Below are positions 42,881 through 50,370 of a DNA stretch of 64,000 nt, piece by piece. The position numbers and the translations under genes are program-made. The stretch spans positions 62,001 to 126,000 of the forward strand of contig DASVPR010000018.1 in the NCBI GenBank assembly GCA_036389485.1, given 5' to 3'. The notes beneath the pieces were generated by a model. That model worked only from the letters and a program-made list of their open reading frames with translations, ran no database searches and was not told the origin of the DNA. This stretch comes from CADCVT01 sp036389485 (GTDB taxonomy: Bacteria; Actinomycetota; Thermoleophilia; Solirubrobacterales; Solirubrobacteraceae). Positions within the stretch are counted from its first letter, which is position 1. Each line of letters begins with the position of its first letter.

Positions 42881-42909
42881 TCGCCTGATCGGCAGCGAAC
42901 GCCTGATGC

Positions 42910-42936
42910 GAGGGGCGGGCCGATGGCCCGCCCCTC
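42910..42936 (+). terminator. Perfect 12-bp hairpin after the secreted-protein gene
   Basis: GAGGGGCGGGCC and its exact complement are separated by GAT. It lies 30 nt after the stop at 42880 and is followed by CGTCGTT rather than a U-run, as is common in high-GC actinobacteria. It sits just before the promoter box TACCCT (42942-42947) of the next gene. Confidence 0.7.
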
Positions 42937-42955
42937 GTCGTTACCCTGGGGCGCC

Positions 42956-43414
42956 GTGACCAACCGCCAGCGCATCGTCCTGCTCGCCATCGCCGCGGTC
43001 GTCCTGATCGCCGGCGTCGTGCTCGCCGCGTCGTCCGGGGGCGACGACGACACCACGTCCGACGAGGGTCAGACGCAGACGCAGGCCCAGAACGTCCAGA
43101 CCACCGAGGCCGGCGAGAAGCCGAAGGACACCGAGAAGCCGCCCAAGGACGCGCCGGAGACGATCCGGATCAAGGCCGGCAAGCCGGTCGGCGGCGTGAA
43201 GACGCTGAAGTTCCGGCACGGCGACGAGATCGCGCTGCGCTTCACCTCCGACGAGCCAGGAGAGGTCCACATCCACGGCTACGACCAGGAGGTCGGGGTC
43301 GGGCCGGGCGGCGCCAAGGTCGTGCGCTTCAAGGCGAGCCTCGAGGGCATCTTCGAGATCGAGGACCACGAGTCCGAGGAGCTGCTCGCGAAGCTCGAAG
43401 TCCGGCCGAAGTGA
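42956..43414 (+). CDS. Membrane-anchored cupredoxin-like protein
   Basis: A 152-residue protein, GTG 42956. TACCCT (42942-42947) ends 8 nt upstream, and the longer frame from ATG 42923 would begin inside the terminator hairpin. The N-terminal helix (IVLLAIAAVVLIAGVVLAA) is an anchor or signal. An acidic/Gln-Thr linker follows, then a cupredoxin-like beta domain (GDEIALRFTSDEPGEVHIHGYDQE, FKASLEGIFEIEDHESEELLAKLEVRP). His pairs could bind copper, but the full Cys-Met-His type-1 set is absent. It is coupled by GTGA to the polytopic membrane protein. Confidence 0.75.
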   Translation: MTNRQRIVLLAIAAVVLIAGVVLAASSGGDDDTTSDEGQTQTQAQNVQTTEAGEKPKDTEKPPKDAPETIRIKAGKPVGGVKTLKFRHGDEIALRFTSDEPGEVHIHGYDQEVGVGPGGAKVVRFKASLEGIFEIEDHESEELLAKLEVRPK

Positions 43415-44775
43415 GCTTCGACTGGGCCGTGCTGGCCCACGGGATCGTGGGCCGCGAGGACCTGCCGATCCCGCGCCAGGCGTTCTTCGTCGGCGCGACG
43501 GTCGTGCTCGTCGCGTCGTTCGTCGCGCTCGCGACGCTGTGGCCGAAGCCCCGGTTCGAGGATGCGTTGGAGCGCCGGCTGTTCACGGTCCCGCGGGTCC
43601 TCGAGGTGCTGGCGGGCGCGCTGGGCGTCGCGGTCTTCGGGTTCCTCGTCTACGCGGGCCTGAAGGGGACGCAGTCGGTCCCCGCCAACATCGTCCCGAC
43701 CTCCGTCCACGTGATCTTCTGGGTGGGGATCCCGATCCTCAGCCTCTTCCTCGGCGACGTCTTCCGGCCGTTCAACCCGTGGCGGGCGATCGGGCGGGCC
43801 GGCGGGTGGCTCGCCGGGCGCGCCGGCGCGGGGCGGCTGCCGGAGCCGCTCCCGTACCCCGACACGCTCGGCTGGTGGCCCGCCGTCGGGGGCATCGCCG
43901 CGTACGGGTGGCTCGAGAACGTCTCCACCCAGCGCGACGACCCGAGCACGCTCGCCATCCTCGCGCTCGTCTACGCGGCGATCCAGATCGTGGGGATGAG
44001 CCTGTACGGGGTGGAGGCGTGGTCGCGCCGCGGCGACGGGTTCGGCGTGTACTTCCGGCTCTTCGCGTCGCTGTCGGCGTTCGACTGGCGCGAGCGCGCG
44101 GTCCGCCTGCGGCGGCCGCTGACCGGGGTGACGACGCTGCGCCCCGAGCCGGGGCTCGTCGGCCTCGTCGTCGTGGCGATCGGCGTCACGACGTTCGACG
44201 GCTTCAAGGAGGGGCCGATCTGGAGCGACGTCGCCCGCAACCTCAACGACGCGTGGACGGGGATCGGGCTGAGCGCCGGAAAGGCCACCGACGTCACGTA
44301 CACGATCGGCCTGCTGCTGATCCTGCTGCTCGTCTTCCTGCTCTACCGGCTCGGCGTCGCCGGGATGCGGACCGTCGACCGCGAGCGCTCGCCGACCGAG
44401 CTGGGGCGCGCGTTCGCGCACTCGCTCGTGCCGATCGCGCTCGCCTACGTCGTCGCGCACTACTTCTCGCTGCTCGCCTACCAGGGCCAGGCGATGGCCT
44501 ACCTGGTGTCGGACCCGCTCGGCCGCGGGTCGGACGTCTTCGGGACCGTCAACCAGACGATCGACTACGGCATCGTCTCGGCCAACGGGATCTGGTACGT
44601 CCAGGTGGGTAGCCTCATCCTCGGGCACGTCTCCGCGCTGGTGCTGGCCCACGACCGCGCGCTGGTCTTCTATCGCGATCCTTCGAAGGCGACCGGCTCG
44701 CAGTACTGGATGCTCGCCGTCATGGTCTGCTTCACCACCCTCGGCCTCTACCTCCTCTCGGCGGCGAACCAGTGA
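43411..44775 (+). CDS. Polytopic membrane protein of the 'fenitrothion hydrolase' type
   Basis: A 454-residue protein with about ten hydrophobic helices spread over the whole length. Recognisable segments include VIFWVGIPILSLFLGDVFRPFNPWRAIGR, GGIAAYGWLENVS, YVVAHYFSLLAYQGQAMAYLVSDPLGRG and WYVQVGSLILGHVSALVLAHDRAL. Actinobacterial relatives are often labelled fenitrothion hydrolase (FedB), but conserved His residues in the membrane (AHYFS, GHVSA, AHDRA) look more like a metal or quinone site. The GTG overlaps the cupredoxin gene stop, and its own stop overlaps the next small gene. With Sco1 nearby, a copper-linked role is inferred. Confidence 0.8.
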   Translation: MSFDWAVLAHGIVGREDLPIPRQAFFVGATVVLVASFVALATLWPKPRFEDALERRLFTVPRVLEVLAGALGVAVFGFLVYAGLKGTQSVPANIVPTSVHVIFWVGIPILSLFLGDVFRPFNPWRAIGRAGGWLAGRAGAGRLPEPLPYPDTLGWWPAVGGIAAYGWLENVSTQRDDPSTLAILALVYAAIQIVGMSLYGVEAWSRRGDGFGVYFRLFASLSAFDWRERAVRLRRPLTGVTTLRPEPGLVGLVVVAIGVTTFDGFKEGPIWSDVARNLNDAWTGIGLSAGKATDVTYTIGLLLILLLVFLLYRLGVAGMRTVDRERSPTELGRAFAHSLVPIALAYVVAHYFSLLAYQGQAMAYLVSDPLGRGSDVFGTVNQTIDYGIVSANGIWYVQVGSLILGHVSALVLAHDRALVFYRDPSKATGSQYWMLAVMVCFTTLGLYLLSAANQ

Positions 44776-44924
44776 TCCCCGTCGCGCACGCCGGCCACTG
44801 GCTGGCCGAGACCCTCTACGTGATGCCCGTCGTCGTCGTGGTGACGTGGATCTCCATCAAGTCGCTCCTCGACCGCCGCCGCGCTCGAGCAGAGCGACGT
44901 CATGAGCCAGCGCCTCCGGGCTGA
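44772..44924 (+). CDS. Small single-pass membrane protein (50 aa)
   Basis: GTG 44772 overlaps the TGA of the large membrane protein (GTGA) and opens 51 codons. A short N-terminus with His residues (PVAHAGHWLAETLYV) leads into a transmembrane helix (MPVVVVVTWISIKSLL) and a basic Arg-rich cytosolic tail. The last 68 bp are antisense to the end of the sco1 gene. The length, hydrophobic helix and coupling argue that it is a real small subunit of the same complex. Confidence 0.65.
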   Translation: MIPVAHAGHWLAETLYVMPVVVVVTWISIKSLLDRRRARAERRHEPAPPG

Positions 44925-45471
44925 GCTTGTCGACCGGGAAGCCGATGCGCTGGACGCCGCGGCTGTCGAGCAGCACGACGTGGGCGGTGTGCTCGAAGTC
45001 GTCGCCGTGCGGCCGGATGCCGTAGGCCCGCCACTGCTCCGCGAGCTCCGCGCGCGGGCCGGTGAGGAACCGCATCCGGCCGATCATCTTCTGCTCGGCG
45101 ACGAAGCGGCGGGCGCGCTCGGGCGTGTCGCGCGGCGGGTCGACGGCGAAGGCGAGGACCGGCACGTCGTGGCCGAGGTCGTCCAGCGCGCCGCGGATCT
45201 GCTGGGTCGTCAGCGGGCAGGTGTCCTCGCACGTCGTGTAGAGGAAGGTGACGATCGTGACCTTGCCGCGGACGTCGGCGAGGGTCGCCGTCCTTCCGTC
45301 CTGGTCGGTGAGGCGGAAGTCCGCCGGCGGGATGCCCGGCGGGCGGATCGCGCCCTGCGGCTGCGTGCTCGGCGCGGCGTCCTCCGAGCCGCCCGCGAGC
45401 ACCGCCACGCCGGCCGCGAGGAGCGCGAACGTGGCGACCAGGGCGAGCGCGAAGCGGACGCGGAGGGGCAT
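44857..45471 (-). CDS. SCO1/SenC family copper chaperone
   Basis: About 204 residues from ATG 45471 (GTG 45483 is the alternative). An N-terminal anchor (FALALVATFALLAAGVAVLAGG) precedes a thioredoxin-like Sco domain. The copper ligands are C81 and C85 in TTCEDTCPLTTQQI and the His in DDFEHTAHVVLLD. Sco proteins deliver copper to the CuA site of cytochrome c oxidase or reduce its cysteines, outside the membrane. It converges on the cupredoxin/membrane-protein operon. TAGTGT lies 10 nt before the ATG. Confidence 0.92.
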   Translation of the reverse strand: MPLRVRFALALVATFALLAAGVAVLAGGSEDAAPSTQPQGAIRPPGIPPADFRLTDQDGRTATLADVRGKVTIVTFLYTTCEDTCPLTTQQIRGALDDLGHDVPVLAFAVDPPRDTPERARRFVAEQKMIGRMRFLTGPRAELAEQWRAYGIRPHGDDFEHTAHVVLLDSRGVQRIGFPVDKLSPEALAHDVALLERGGGRGAT

Positions 45472-45493
45472 GCCGCGCGTCACACTACGACCG

Positions 45494-45510
45494 CACTACA
45501 CTTTGTGAAG
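45494..45510 (+). promoter_or_regulatory. Shared promoter/operator element upstream of the rhodanese-MoeB gene
   Basis: The 17-mer CACTACACTTTGTGAAG contains the -10-like TACACT (45497-45502) and half of an inverted repeat (CACTTT-GT-GAAGCA). The same 17-mer with one change precedes cysM at 48127-48143. Here transcription would start ~36 nt before the start codon. Confidence 0.65.
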
Positions 45511-45545
45511 CACCAATCCCGACTGCGATTCAGGAGTTTCCTGCC

Positions 45546-46727
45546 GTGAGCCCCTCCGGCGCCGAGTTCATCCGCCAGGTCAAGAGCCAGATCGACGAGG
45601 TCGATCCCGCCGACGTCAAGCCGCTGGTCGGCAACGGCGTCGCGATCGTTGACGTGCGCGAGACCGAGGAGGTCGCGCAGGGCAAGATCCCCGGCGCGAT
45701 CCACGTGCCGCGGGGCTACCTGGAGTCGCGGATCGAGGGCGCCGCACCGGACCGCAAGCAGCGCGTCGTCCTGTACTGCGCGTCGGGCAACCGCAGCGCG
45801 CTCGCCGCCCGGACGCTGCGCGATGACCTCGGGTACGAGGACGTCGCCTCGATGACCGGCGGCTTCACCCTGTGGAAGGACCGCGGCTACGAGGTCGAGG
45901 TCCCGCGCGCGTTCACGCCCGAGCAGCGCCAGCGCTACTCGCGCCACTTCCTGCTCCCCGAGATCGGCGAGGAAGGCCAGCAGAAGCTGCTCGACGCCAA
46001 GGTCCTGCTGCTCGGGGCCGGCGGGCTCGGCGCGCCCACCGCGCTGTACCTTGCCGCCGCGGGCGTCGGGACGCTCGGCGTGGTGGACGACGACGTCGTC
46101 GACGTCTCCAACCTCCAGCGCCAGGTCATCCACACCACCGACCGCGTCGGCGTGCCGAAGGTCGACTCCGCGGAGGAGACGATCAAGGCGCTCAACCCGG
46201 ACGTGGAGGTCGTGAAGTACCAGACGCGCCTCGACGCCTCGAACATCATGGAGATCCTCGAGGGCTACGACATCGTCGTCGACGGCGTCGACAACTTCCC
46301 GACGCGCTACCTGCTCAACGACGCGTCCGTGCGGCTGAAGGTGCCGGTCGTCAGCGCGTCGATCCTCGGGTTCGACGGGCAGCTCTCGGTCTTCGCGCCG
46401 TACGACGGCCCGTGCTACCGCTGCCTGTACCCGGTGCCGCCGCCGGCCGAGCTGGCGCCGTCGTGCGGCGCCAACGGCGTGCTGGGCGTCCTGCCGGGGA
46501 CGATGGGCCTGCTCCAGGCGACCGAGGTCGTGAAGCTGATCGTCGGCACCGGCGAGCCGCTCATCGGCCGCCTGCTGCTCTACGAGGCCCTGAGCGCGAC
46601 GTTCACCGAGCTGAAGGTGCGCCGCGACCCGGAGTGCCCGATCTGCTCGCGCTCGCCGGAGGAGATCGGCGACGAGGAGATGGGCGTCTTCCCGGACTAC
46701 GAGGCGTTCTGCGCCGCCGCGGGCTAG
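45546..46727 (+). CDS. Rhodanese-MoeB/ThiF fusion: sulfur-carrier activating enzyme
   Basis: A 393-residue protein, GTG 45546 with AGGAG 9 nt upstream. Residues ~1-115 are a rhodanese domain with active Cys in VLYCASGNRS. Residues ~120-390 are an E1-like MoeB domain: nucleotide loop LLGAGGLGAPTALYLAAAGVG, LQRQVIHTTDRVG, a zinc CxxC pair in PCYRCLYP, and a second pair in ECPICSRS. It adenylates the C-terminal Gly of a sulfur carrier and transfers sulfur, probably to the CysO-like protein encoded 20 bp downstream. The rhodanese is N-terminal, the reverse of MOCS3. Confidence 0.92.
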   Translation: MSPSGAEFIRQVKSQIDEVDPADVKPLVGNGVAIVDVRETEEVAQGKIPGAIHVPRGYLESRIEGAAPDRKQRVVLYCASGNRSALAARTLRDDLGYEDVASMTGGFTLWKDRGYEVEVPRAFTPEQRQRYSRHFLLPEIGEEGQQKLLDAKVLLLGAGGLGAPTALYLAAAGVGTLGVVDDDVVDVSNLQRQVIHTTDRVGVPKVDSAEETIKALNPDVEVVKYQTRLDASNIMEILEGYDIVVDGVDNFPTRYLLNDASVRLKVPVVSASILGFDGQLSVFAPYDGPCYRCLYPVPPPAELAPSCGANGVLGVLPGTMGLLQATEVVKLIVGTGEPLIGRLLLYEALSATFTELKVRRDPECPICSRSPEEIGDEEMGVFPDYEAFCAAAG

Positions 46728-46747
46728 CGGCTACCCTCGCCCGTCCT

Positions 46748-47026
46748 ATGGCGACCGTGAAGATCCCCCCTGTCCTGCGCCCCTCCACCGGCGGCGAGAA
46801 GGAGGTCAGCGCCGGCGGCGAGAGCGTCGGCGCGGTCCTGACCGCGCTGGCCGAGCAGCATCCCTCGACGAAGTCGCAGCTCTTCGGCGAGAACGGCGAC
46901 CTCAACCGCTACGTCAACGTCTACCTCAACGACGAGGACGTCCGCGTACTCGAGGGGCTCGAGACGCCGGTGGGCGAAGGCGACACCCTCGTGATCCTTC
47001 CCGCGATGGCCGGAGGCGCCTCGTAG
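46748..47026 (+). CDS. cysO: CysO-like ubiquitin-fold sulfur carrier with C-terminal extension
   Basis: A 92-residue ThiS/MoaD-fold protein (TVKIPPVLRPSTGGEKEVSAGG, NRYVNVYLNDEDVRVLEGLETPVGEGDTLVILPAMAGG). It matches mycobacterial CysO in the loop NDEDVR and the final LPAMAGG. Unlike the usual carrier it does not stop at Gly-Gly: Ala91-Ser92 follow G89-G90. A protease must remove these two residues before adenylation; the JAMM protein at 50371 is the obvious candidate. TACCCT (46732-46737) lies 10 nt upstream, so it may have its own promoter besides co-transcription. Confidence 0.9.
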   Translation: MATVKIPPVLRPSTGGEKEVSAGGESVGAVLTALAEQHPSTKSQLFGENGDLNRYVNVYLNDEDVRVLEGLETPVGEGDTLVILPAMAGGAS

Positions 47027-47034
47027 AACGACGA

Positions 47035-47057
47035 AGGGCCGGTACGGGGCCGGCCCT
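47035..47057 (+). terminator. GC-rich hairpin after cysO
   Basis: AGGGCCGG and CCGGCCCT form an 8-bp stem with a 7-nt loop, starting 9 nt after the cysO stop. It also lies 24 bp beyond the stop of the convergent gene at 47081, so it may serve both. Confidence 0.6.
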
Positions 47058-47080
47058 CCGTACATCCTGCGCGGGCGCCG

Positions 47081-47962
47081 CTACTTGCGGACCTGCATGC
47101 GGCGGAAGCGCGTCAGCGCGCTCTGCTGCGCGACGGTCTCGCCGTTCTGCGTCGTGGCGCGGACGGCCAGGCGCGTCGGCTCGATGACGAGCGAGCGCTT
47201 GCCGATGGCCGCGAGGGCCGCCGGCGACATGCTGCCGTCGTTGTCCGTCGTGTCCTGATCCTGGATCTCGCCGGCCAGGCGCGCGTGCACCTCGACGTCG
47301 ACGACGTTGTCGCCGTCGGTGTCGTAGTTCCGGCCGACGTCGATCGCCGTCCACGTGAAGCCGTTGGCCTCACGCGTGCGGTTGTACGAGCGGATGAGGA
47401 TGTCGTCCTCGTTGTCCGGGTCGTCGATCACCGACTCGTCGATCGGCGTGTTCGGGTCGTCCGGCACGCCCGTCGTCAGCGACTCGATGTTCTCGGTCTT
47501 CATCCGGGTCGCGCGGTTGCAGAGCACCACGCGGCCGGCGCCGGCCTGCTGGTCCGGATCGACCGAGCCGTTCGTCGGCGCGGTGTCGTTCGGGCTGACC
47601 GGGACGACCTTGCCGTCGATCTCGACCCACGTCTCGACGCGCGCCTTCGTCTCGGCGTCGTCGTCGCCGGTGGTCGCCGTGTTGGTCCACAGCGCGCACT
47701 CGGCGGTGAGCTGCAGGAGGAGATCCTGCGGGTTCGAGAACTTGATCTGGTTCTTGCTCAGGACGACCTCGTCCTGCTGCTCGGTGACGCCGGTCGTGAC
47801 CTGCTTGTGCATCACCTCGATGGTGTCGCCGGCGACCCACGTCTTGTTCGCCGCGGGCGGCGACGAATCAGCGGCGTTGCCCCAGGCGACGAACGCGCCG
47901 ACCGCGATGGTCGCGGCCGCGAGCACGGCCAGCGTGGCACGCGTCATGACATGACTAGACAA
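47081..47962 (-). CDS. Secreted protein of unknown function between cysO and cysM
   Basis: A 293-residue protein. The start is set at TTG 47962 because AGGAGG (47969-47974) lies 6 nt upstream; the first ATG (47947) would be 21 nt from it. The signal peptide is TRATLAVLAAATIAVGAFVAWG. The mature part is acidic, beta-rich and has two Cys (AECALWTNT, VVLCNRATRM). Asp-rich loops such as NYDTDGDNVVDVEV and DPDNEDD may bind calcium. No family was recognised. It lies opposite to the flanking cysteine genes and need not be part of that pathway. Confidence 0.7.
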   Translation of the reverse strand: MSSHVMTRATLAVLAAATIAVGAFVAWGNAADSSPPAANKTWVAGDTIEVMHKQVTTGVTEQQDEVVLSKNQIKFSNPQDLLLQLTAECALWTNTATTGDDDAETKARVETWVEIDGKVVPVSPNDTAPTNGSVDPDQQAGAGRVVLCNRATRMKTENIESLTTGVPDDPNTPIDESVIDDPDNEDDILIRSYNRTREANGFTWTAIDVGRNYDTDGDNVVDVEVHARLAGEIQDQDTTDNDGSMSPAALAAIGKRSLVIEPTRLAVRATTQNGETVAQQSALTRFRRMQVRK

Positions 47963-48126
47963 ACCCAACCTCCTGCGATCAAGCCCCCCAGCCAACGGGG
48001 GTCGGGTACACGAGCGAGGGCGCGCTCCTCTCAGCGCCCCCAGATGTAGCGGGACGGATTTCTAGACGAACGTCGGCGTTCCGTCAACGGGGAAGGATGA
48101 GTAGGTTTCCGCGGCCGTTGCTCCAT

Positions 48127-48145
48127 CACTACACTTCGTGAAGTG
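48127..48145 (+). promoter_or_regulatory. Palindromic operator and leaderless start of cysM
   Basis: CACTACACTTCGTGAAG repeats the element found at 45494. TACACT (48130-48135) ends 7 nt before the GTG start, and CACTTC-GT-GAAGTG (48132-48145) is a perfect 6-bp inverted repeat covering the predicted transcription start and the start codon. A repressor bound here would block both promoter and initiation. Confidence 0.65.
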
Positions 48146-49114
48146 AGTCCCGCCGACTTGCGGAACAAGCCCTGCGGGGGCCGCTACGAGGACCTCGTCG
48201 CCGCGATCGGCAACACGCCTCTGGTCGAGCTGAAGCGCTTCTCGCCCAAGCCGGGCGTCCGGATCTGGGCCAAGCTCGAGTCCGCGAATCCCACCGGGTC
48301 GGTGAAGGATCGCGTCGCGCGGTCGCTGATCGAGGACGCCGAGGAGAAGGGCCTGATCCGCCCCGGCCAGACGATCCTGGAGCCGACCTCCGGCAACACG
48401 GGGATCTCGCTGGCGATGATCTGCCGGCGCAAGGGCTACCCGCTTCGGGTCGTCATGCCCTCGAACGTCACCCCGGAGCGGACGAGCCTGCTGCGGATGT
48501 ACGGCGCGGACATCGTCTACTCGCCCGGGGACCAGGGGTCGAACGGCGCGGTCGCGATGGCGCTGGAGATGGCCGAGGCCGACGCGTCGTACTACATGCC
48601 CTACCAGTACGGCAACGAGGCGAACCCGAGCGCGCACTACAACGGCACGGCGCTCGAGATCCTCGAGGAGCTCGACGAGGTCGCGGCGTTCGTCGCGGGC
48701 CTCGGGACGGGCGGCACGCTCATGGGCAACGCGCGGCGCTTCAAGCAGGAGCTGGGGGACGGCGTGAAGATCGTCGCCGCCGAGCCGATGCAGGGCGAGC
48801 CGGTCCAGGGGCTGCGCTCGCTCGACGACGGCTTCATCCCACCGATCATCGACCTCTCGCTGCTGGACCGGAAGATCTTCGTCACCAACGCCGACGCGAT
48901 CCTGTGGACGCGGCGGCTCTTGGACGAGGAGGGCATCTTCGCGGGCGTCTCGAGCGGGGCGATCCTGAAGATCGCCGTACGGGTGGCGGAGGAGCTGGAC
49001 GAGGGCAACGTCGTCTTCATCGTGTGCGACGACGGGTGGAAGTACCTGTCGAGCGGCATCTACACGAAGCCGCTCGACGAGATCGAGGACCTGGACGCCA
49101 CCGTCTGGTGGTGA
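48143..49114 (+). CDS. cysM: CysM-type cysteine synthase (CysO-dependent)
   Basis: A 323-residue PLP enzyme. The cofactor lysine is K55 (NPTGSVKDRVARSL), the substrate loop is EPTSGNTGISLAM and the phosphate loop is GLGTGGTLMG. It resembles mycobacterial CysM rather than CysK: the stretch EPMQGEPVQGLRSLDDGF keeps the Arg used for O-phosphoserine, and the C-terminus has the lid-like WKYLSSGIYTKPLDEIE. It would join O-phosphoserine with CysO thiocarboxylate. It starts at GTG 48143 without an SD, right after TACACT. Two exported ferritin-like genes follow by overlap. Confidence 0.92.
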   Translation: MSPADLRNKPCGGRYEDLVAAIGNTPLVELKRFSPKPGVRIWAKLESANPTGSVKDRVARSLIEDAEEKGLIRPGQTILEPTSGNTGISLAMICRRKGYPLRVVMPSNVTPERTSLLRMYGADIVYSPGDQGSNGAVAMALEMAEADASYYMPYQYGNEANPSAHYNGTALEILEELDEVAAFVAGLGTGGTLMGNARRFKQELGDGVKIVAAEPMQGEPVQGLRSLDDGFIPPIIDLSLLDRKIFVTNADAILWTRRLLDEEGIFAGVSSGAILKIAVRVAEELDEGNVVFIVCDDGWKYLSSGIYTKPLDEIEDLDATVWW

Positions 49115-49566
49115 CGCGCCGCGGGCTGCTCGCGGCTTCCGTGGCCCTGCTGGCGGGCTGCGGCTCGGACGACGCCGGGCCCGAGGAGCGCGCCTCCGAG
49201 CGCCCGGGCGGCATCAGCTCGCTGGCCGACGTGGCTCTGCTCAACGACGCGCTCGCTCTGGAACGTCGCGCGGGGAATGCTCGCAGCGCCGCGCTGCTCG
49301 AGCGGCTCATCCGCCGCGCGCGCGGCGACGTCCACCCGCTCGACCCGGGCCCGGCACCGCCCGACCCGGTCACCGCGCAGGACGAGCTCGTCGCGCTGTA
49401 CGTCGACTACCTGCCGAAGCTCTCTGAGCCTCGGCTGCGCGGAGACGTCGGAGGCCTGCTCGCCGCCGCGGCGTGGAGGGGCGCGGAGCTGCGCGAGCGA
49501 GCGGGTGGCGAGCCCGCCCCGGCCGCGCTCTTCGACGGCGCGCGGCCGGAGGAGGTGCGCGGGTGA
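49111..49566 (+). CDS. Ferritin-like lipoprotein
   Basis: A 151-residue protein coupled to cysM by GTGA. The N-terminus combines a twin-arginine start (VTRRGLLAAS) with a lipobox (LLAGC, Cys17), so it is a lipoprotein possibly exported by Tat. The mature part is a four-helix-like, DUF4439-type domain (LADVALLNDALALERRAG, AQDELVALYVDYLPKL, LLAAAAWRGAELRERAGG). Metal-binding Glu/His residues are sparse. It is followed by a second ferritin-like gene with another GTGA overlap, so the two products probably pair. Confidence 0.75.
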   Translation: MTRRGLLAASVALLAGCGSDDAGPEERASERPGGISSLADVALLNDALALERRAGNARSAALLERLIRRARGDVHPLDPGPAPPDPVTAQDELVALYVDYLPKLSEPRLRGDVGGLLAAAAWRGAELRERAGGEPAPAALFDGARPEEVRG

Positions 49567-50180
49567 GCGGCGTCGCGCCCCTTCCCCGGCCGGAGCCGTC
49601 CGCCAGCGCGCCCCTTCCCCGGCGGGAGCCGCCCGCCAGCGCGCGCCTTCCCCGGCGCGAGCCGCCCGCCGGCGCGCCCCTTCCCCGGCGCGCGTTCCTC
49701 GCCTCCGGCGCGGCCGCCGCCCTCCTCGCGCGACCCTCCCCCGCGGCCGCGCAGGCCGGCGGCGACCAGGACGTCCTCACGCGTGCTCTGCGGTTCGAGC
49801 AGACGACGCTGTTCGCGTACGACGAGGTCGGTCGGTCGCGGCTGCTCGGGCGGGGCGCCGGGGCTCGCTTCGCCCACCTGCGCGCGCACGAGTCCTCGCA
49901 CGTCGCGGCGCTGGCGAAGACGCTCGCGGGGCGCGGTTGGACGGCCCCACCGCCGCCGGCGCGCGTCGACGACGTCGAGGTCCCGCAGATCCGCGCGGCG
50001 ATCGACGGGCTGCGCGACCGGTCCGCCGCGCTGAGCCTGCTGCGCGAGGTCGAGGAGCTGTCGATCGAGGTCCACCGCGCGGCGCTGGCCGCGCTGCGCG
50101 AGCCGCAGCACATCCAGCTCGTCGCGAGGCTCCTCGCCGCAGAGTCGACACATCTCGTCGCCTGGCGCGCGGTACGCTGA
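49563..50180 (+). CDS. Ferritin-like exported protein with Pro/Arg repeats before a Tat-like leader
   Basis: A 205-residue protein, GTG 49563. Residues ~6-40 are three 11-residue repeats of the PLPRREPPASA type plus a partial one. The last merges into a Tat-like leader (PLPRRAFLASGAAAALLARPSPAAA). The ferritin-like helical domain follows: RALRFEQTTLFAYDEVG, HLRAHESSHVAALAKTL, LLREVEELSIEVHRAALAAL, AAESTHLVAWRAV. The Glu and His residues spaced on these helices could hold a di-iron site. tatA follows 4 bp later, which fits Tat export. The N-terminal repeats are unusual and may reflect tandem expansion. Confidence 0.75.
   Translation: MSGVAPLPRPEPSASAPLPRREPPASARLPRREPPAGAPLPRRAFLASGAAAALLARPSPAAAQAGGDQDVLTRALRFEQTTLFAYDEVGRSRLLGRGAGARFAHLRAHESSHVAALAKTLAGRGWTAPPPPARVDDVEVPQIRAAIDGLRDRSAALSLLREVEELSIEVHRAALAALREPQHIQLVARLLAAESTHLVAWRAVR
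49580..49694 (+). repeat. 33-bp tandem repeat inside the ferritin-like gene
   Basis: Units beginning CCTTCCCCGG start at 49580, 49613 and 49646, with a partial fourth at 49679. They are nearly identical and in frame, each encoding one Pro/Arg-rich undecapeptide. Confidence 0.85.
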
Positions 50181-50184
50181 CGGC

Positions 50185-50370
50185 GTGCCCTTCAACATCG
50201 GCTTCCCCGAGCTCATCATCGTGCTCGTCATCGCGCTGATCGTGCTCGGGCCGAAGAAGCTGCCGGACTTCGGCCGCTCGCTCGGCAACGGCATCCGCGA
50301 GTTCAAGGACTCGATCAGCGGCGGCAGCGACCGCCGCGACGACGACGACGACACCTACGCCCTGCGCTAG
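50185..50370 (+). CDS. tatA: Twin-arginine translocase subunit TatA/E
   Basis: A 61-residue protein. The TatA pattern is complete: a short N-terminus (FNIGFPELIIVLVIALIVLGPKKLPDFGRSLGNGIREFKD) with membrane helix, FGxxLG hinge and amphipathic helix, then an acidic tail. It forms the pore-like assembly for folded proteins with RR signals. TACGCT (50173-50178) ends 6 nt before GTG 50185, so it has its own leaderless promoter. tatB/tatC are not in the window. It follows two genes with RR leaders. Confidence 0.95.
   Translation: MPFNIGFPELIIVLVIALIVLGPKKLPDFGRSLGNGIREFKDSISGGSDRRDDDDDTYALR

Noticed and set aside
42923..42955. ATG 42923 as the start of the cupredoxin-like gene
   Set aside because: It falls inside the terminator hairpin and precedes the promoter box. 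GTG 42956 follows TACCCT by 8 nt and opens directly onto the membrane helix.
43411..44775. Calling the membrane protein a true organophosphate (fenitrothion) hydrolase
   Set aside because: The label is common in databases, but no hydrolase motif is visible and the copper-related neighbours argue for another role.
46748..47026. Calling the carrier MoaD or ThiS
   Set aside because: No molybdopterin or thiamine genes are near. The downstream CysM and JAMM genes and the LPAMAGG ending favour the CysO type.
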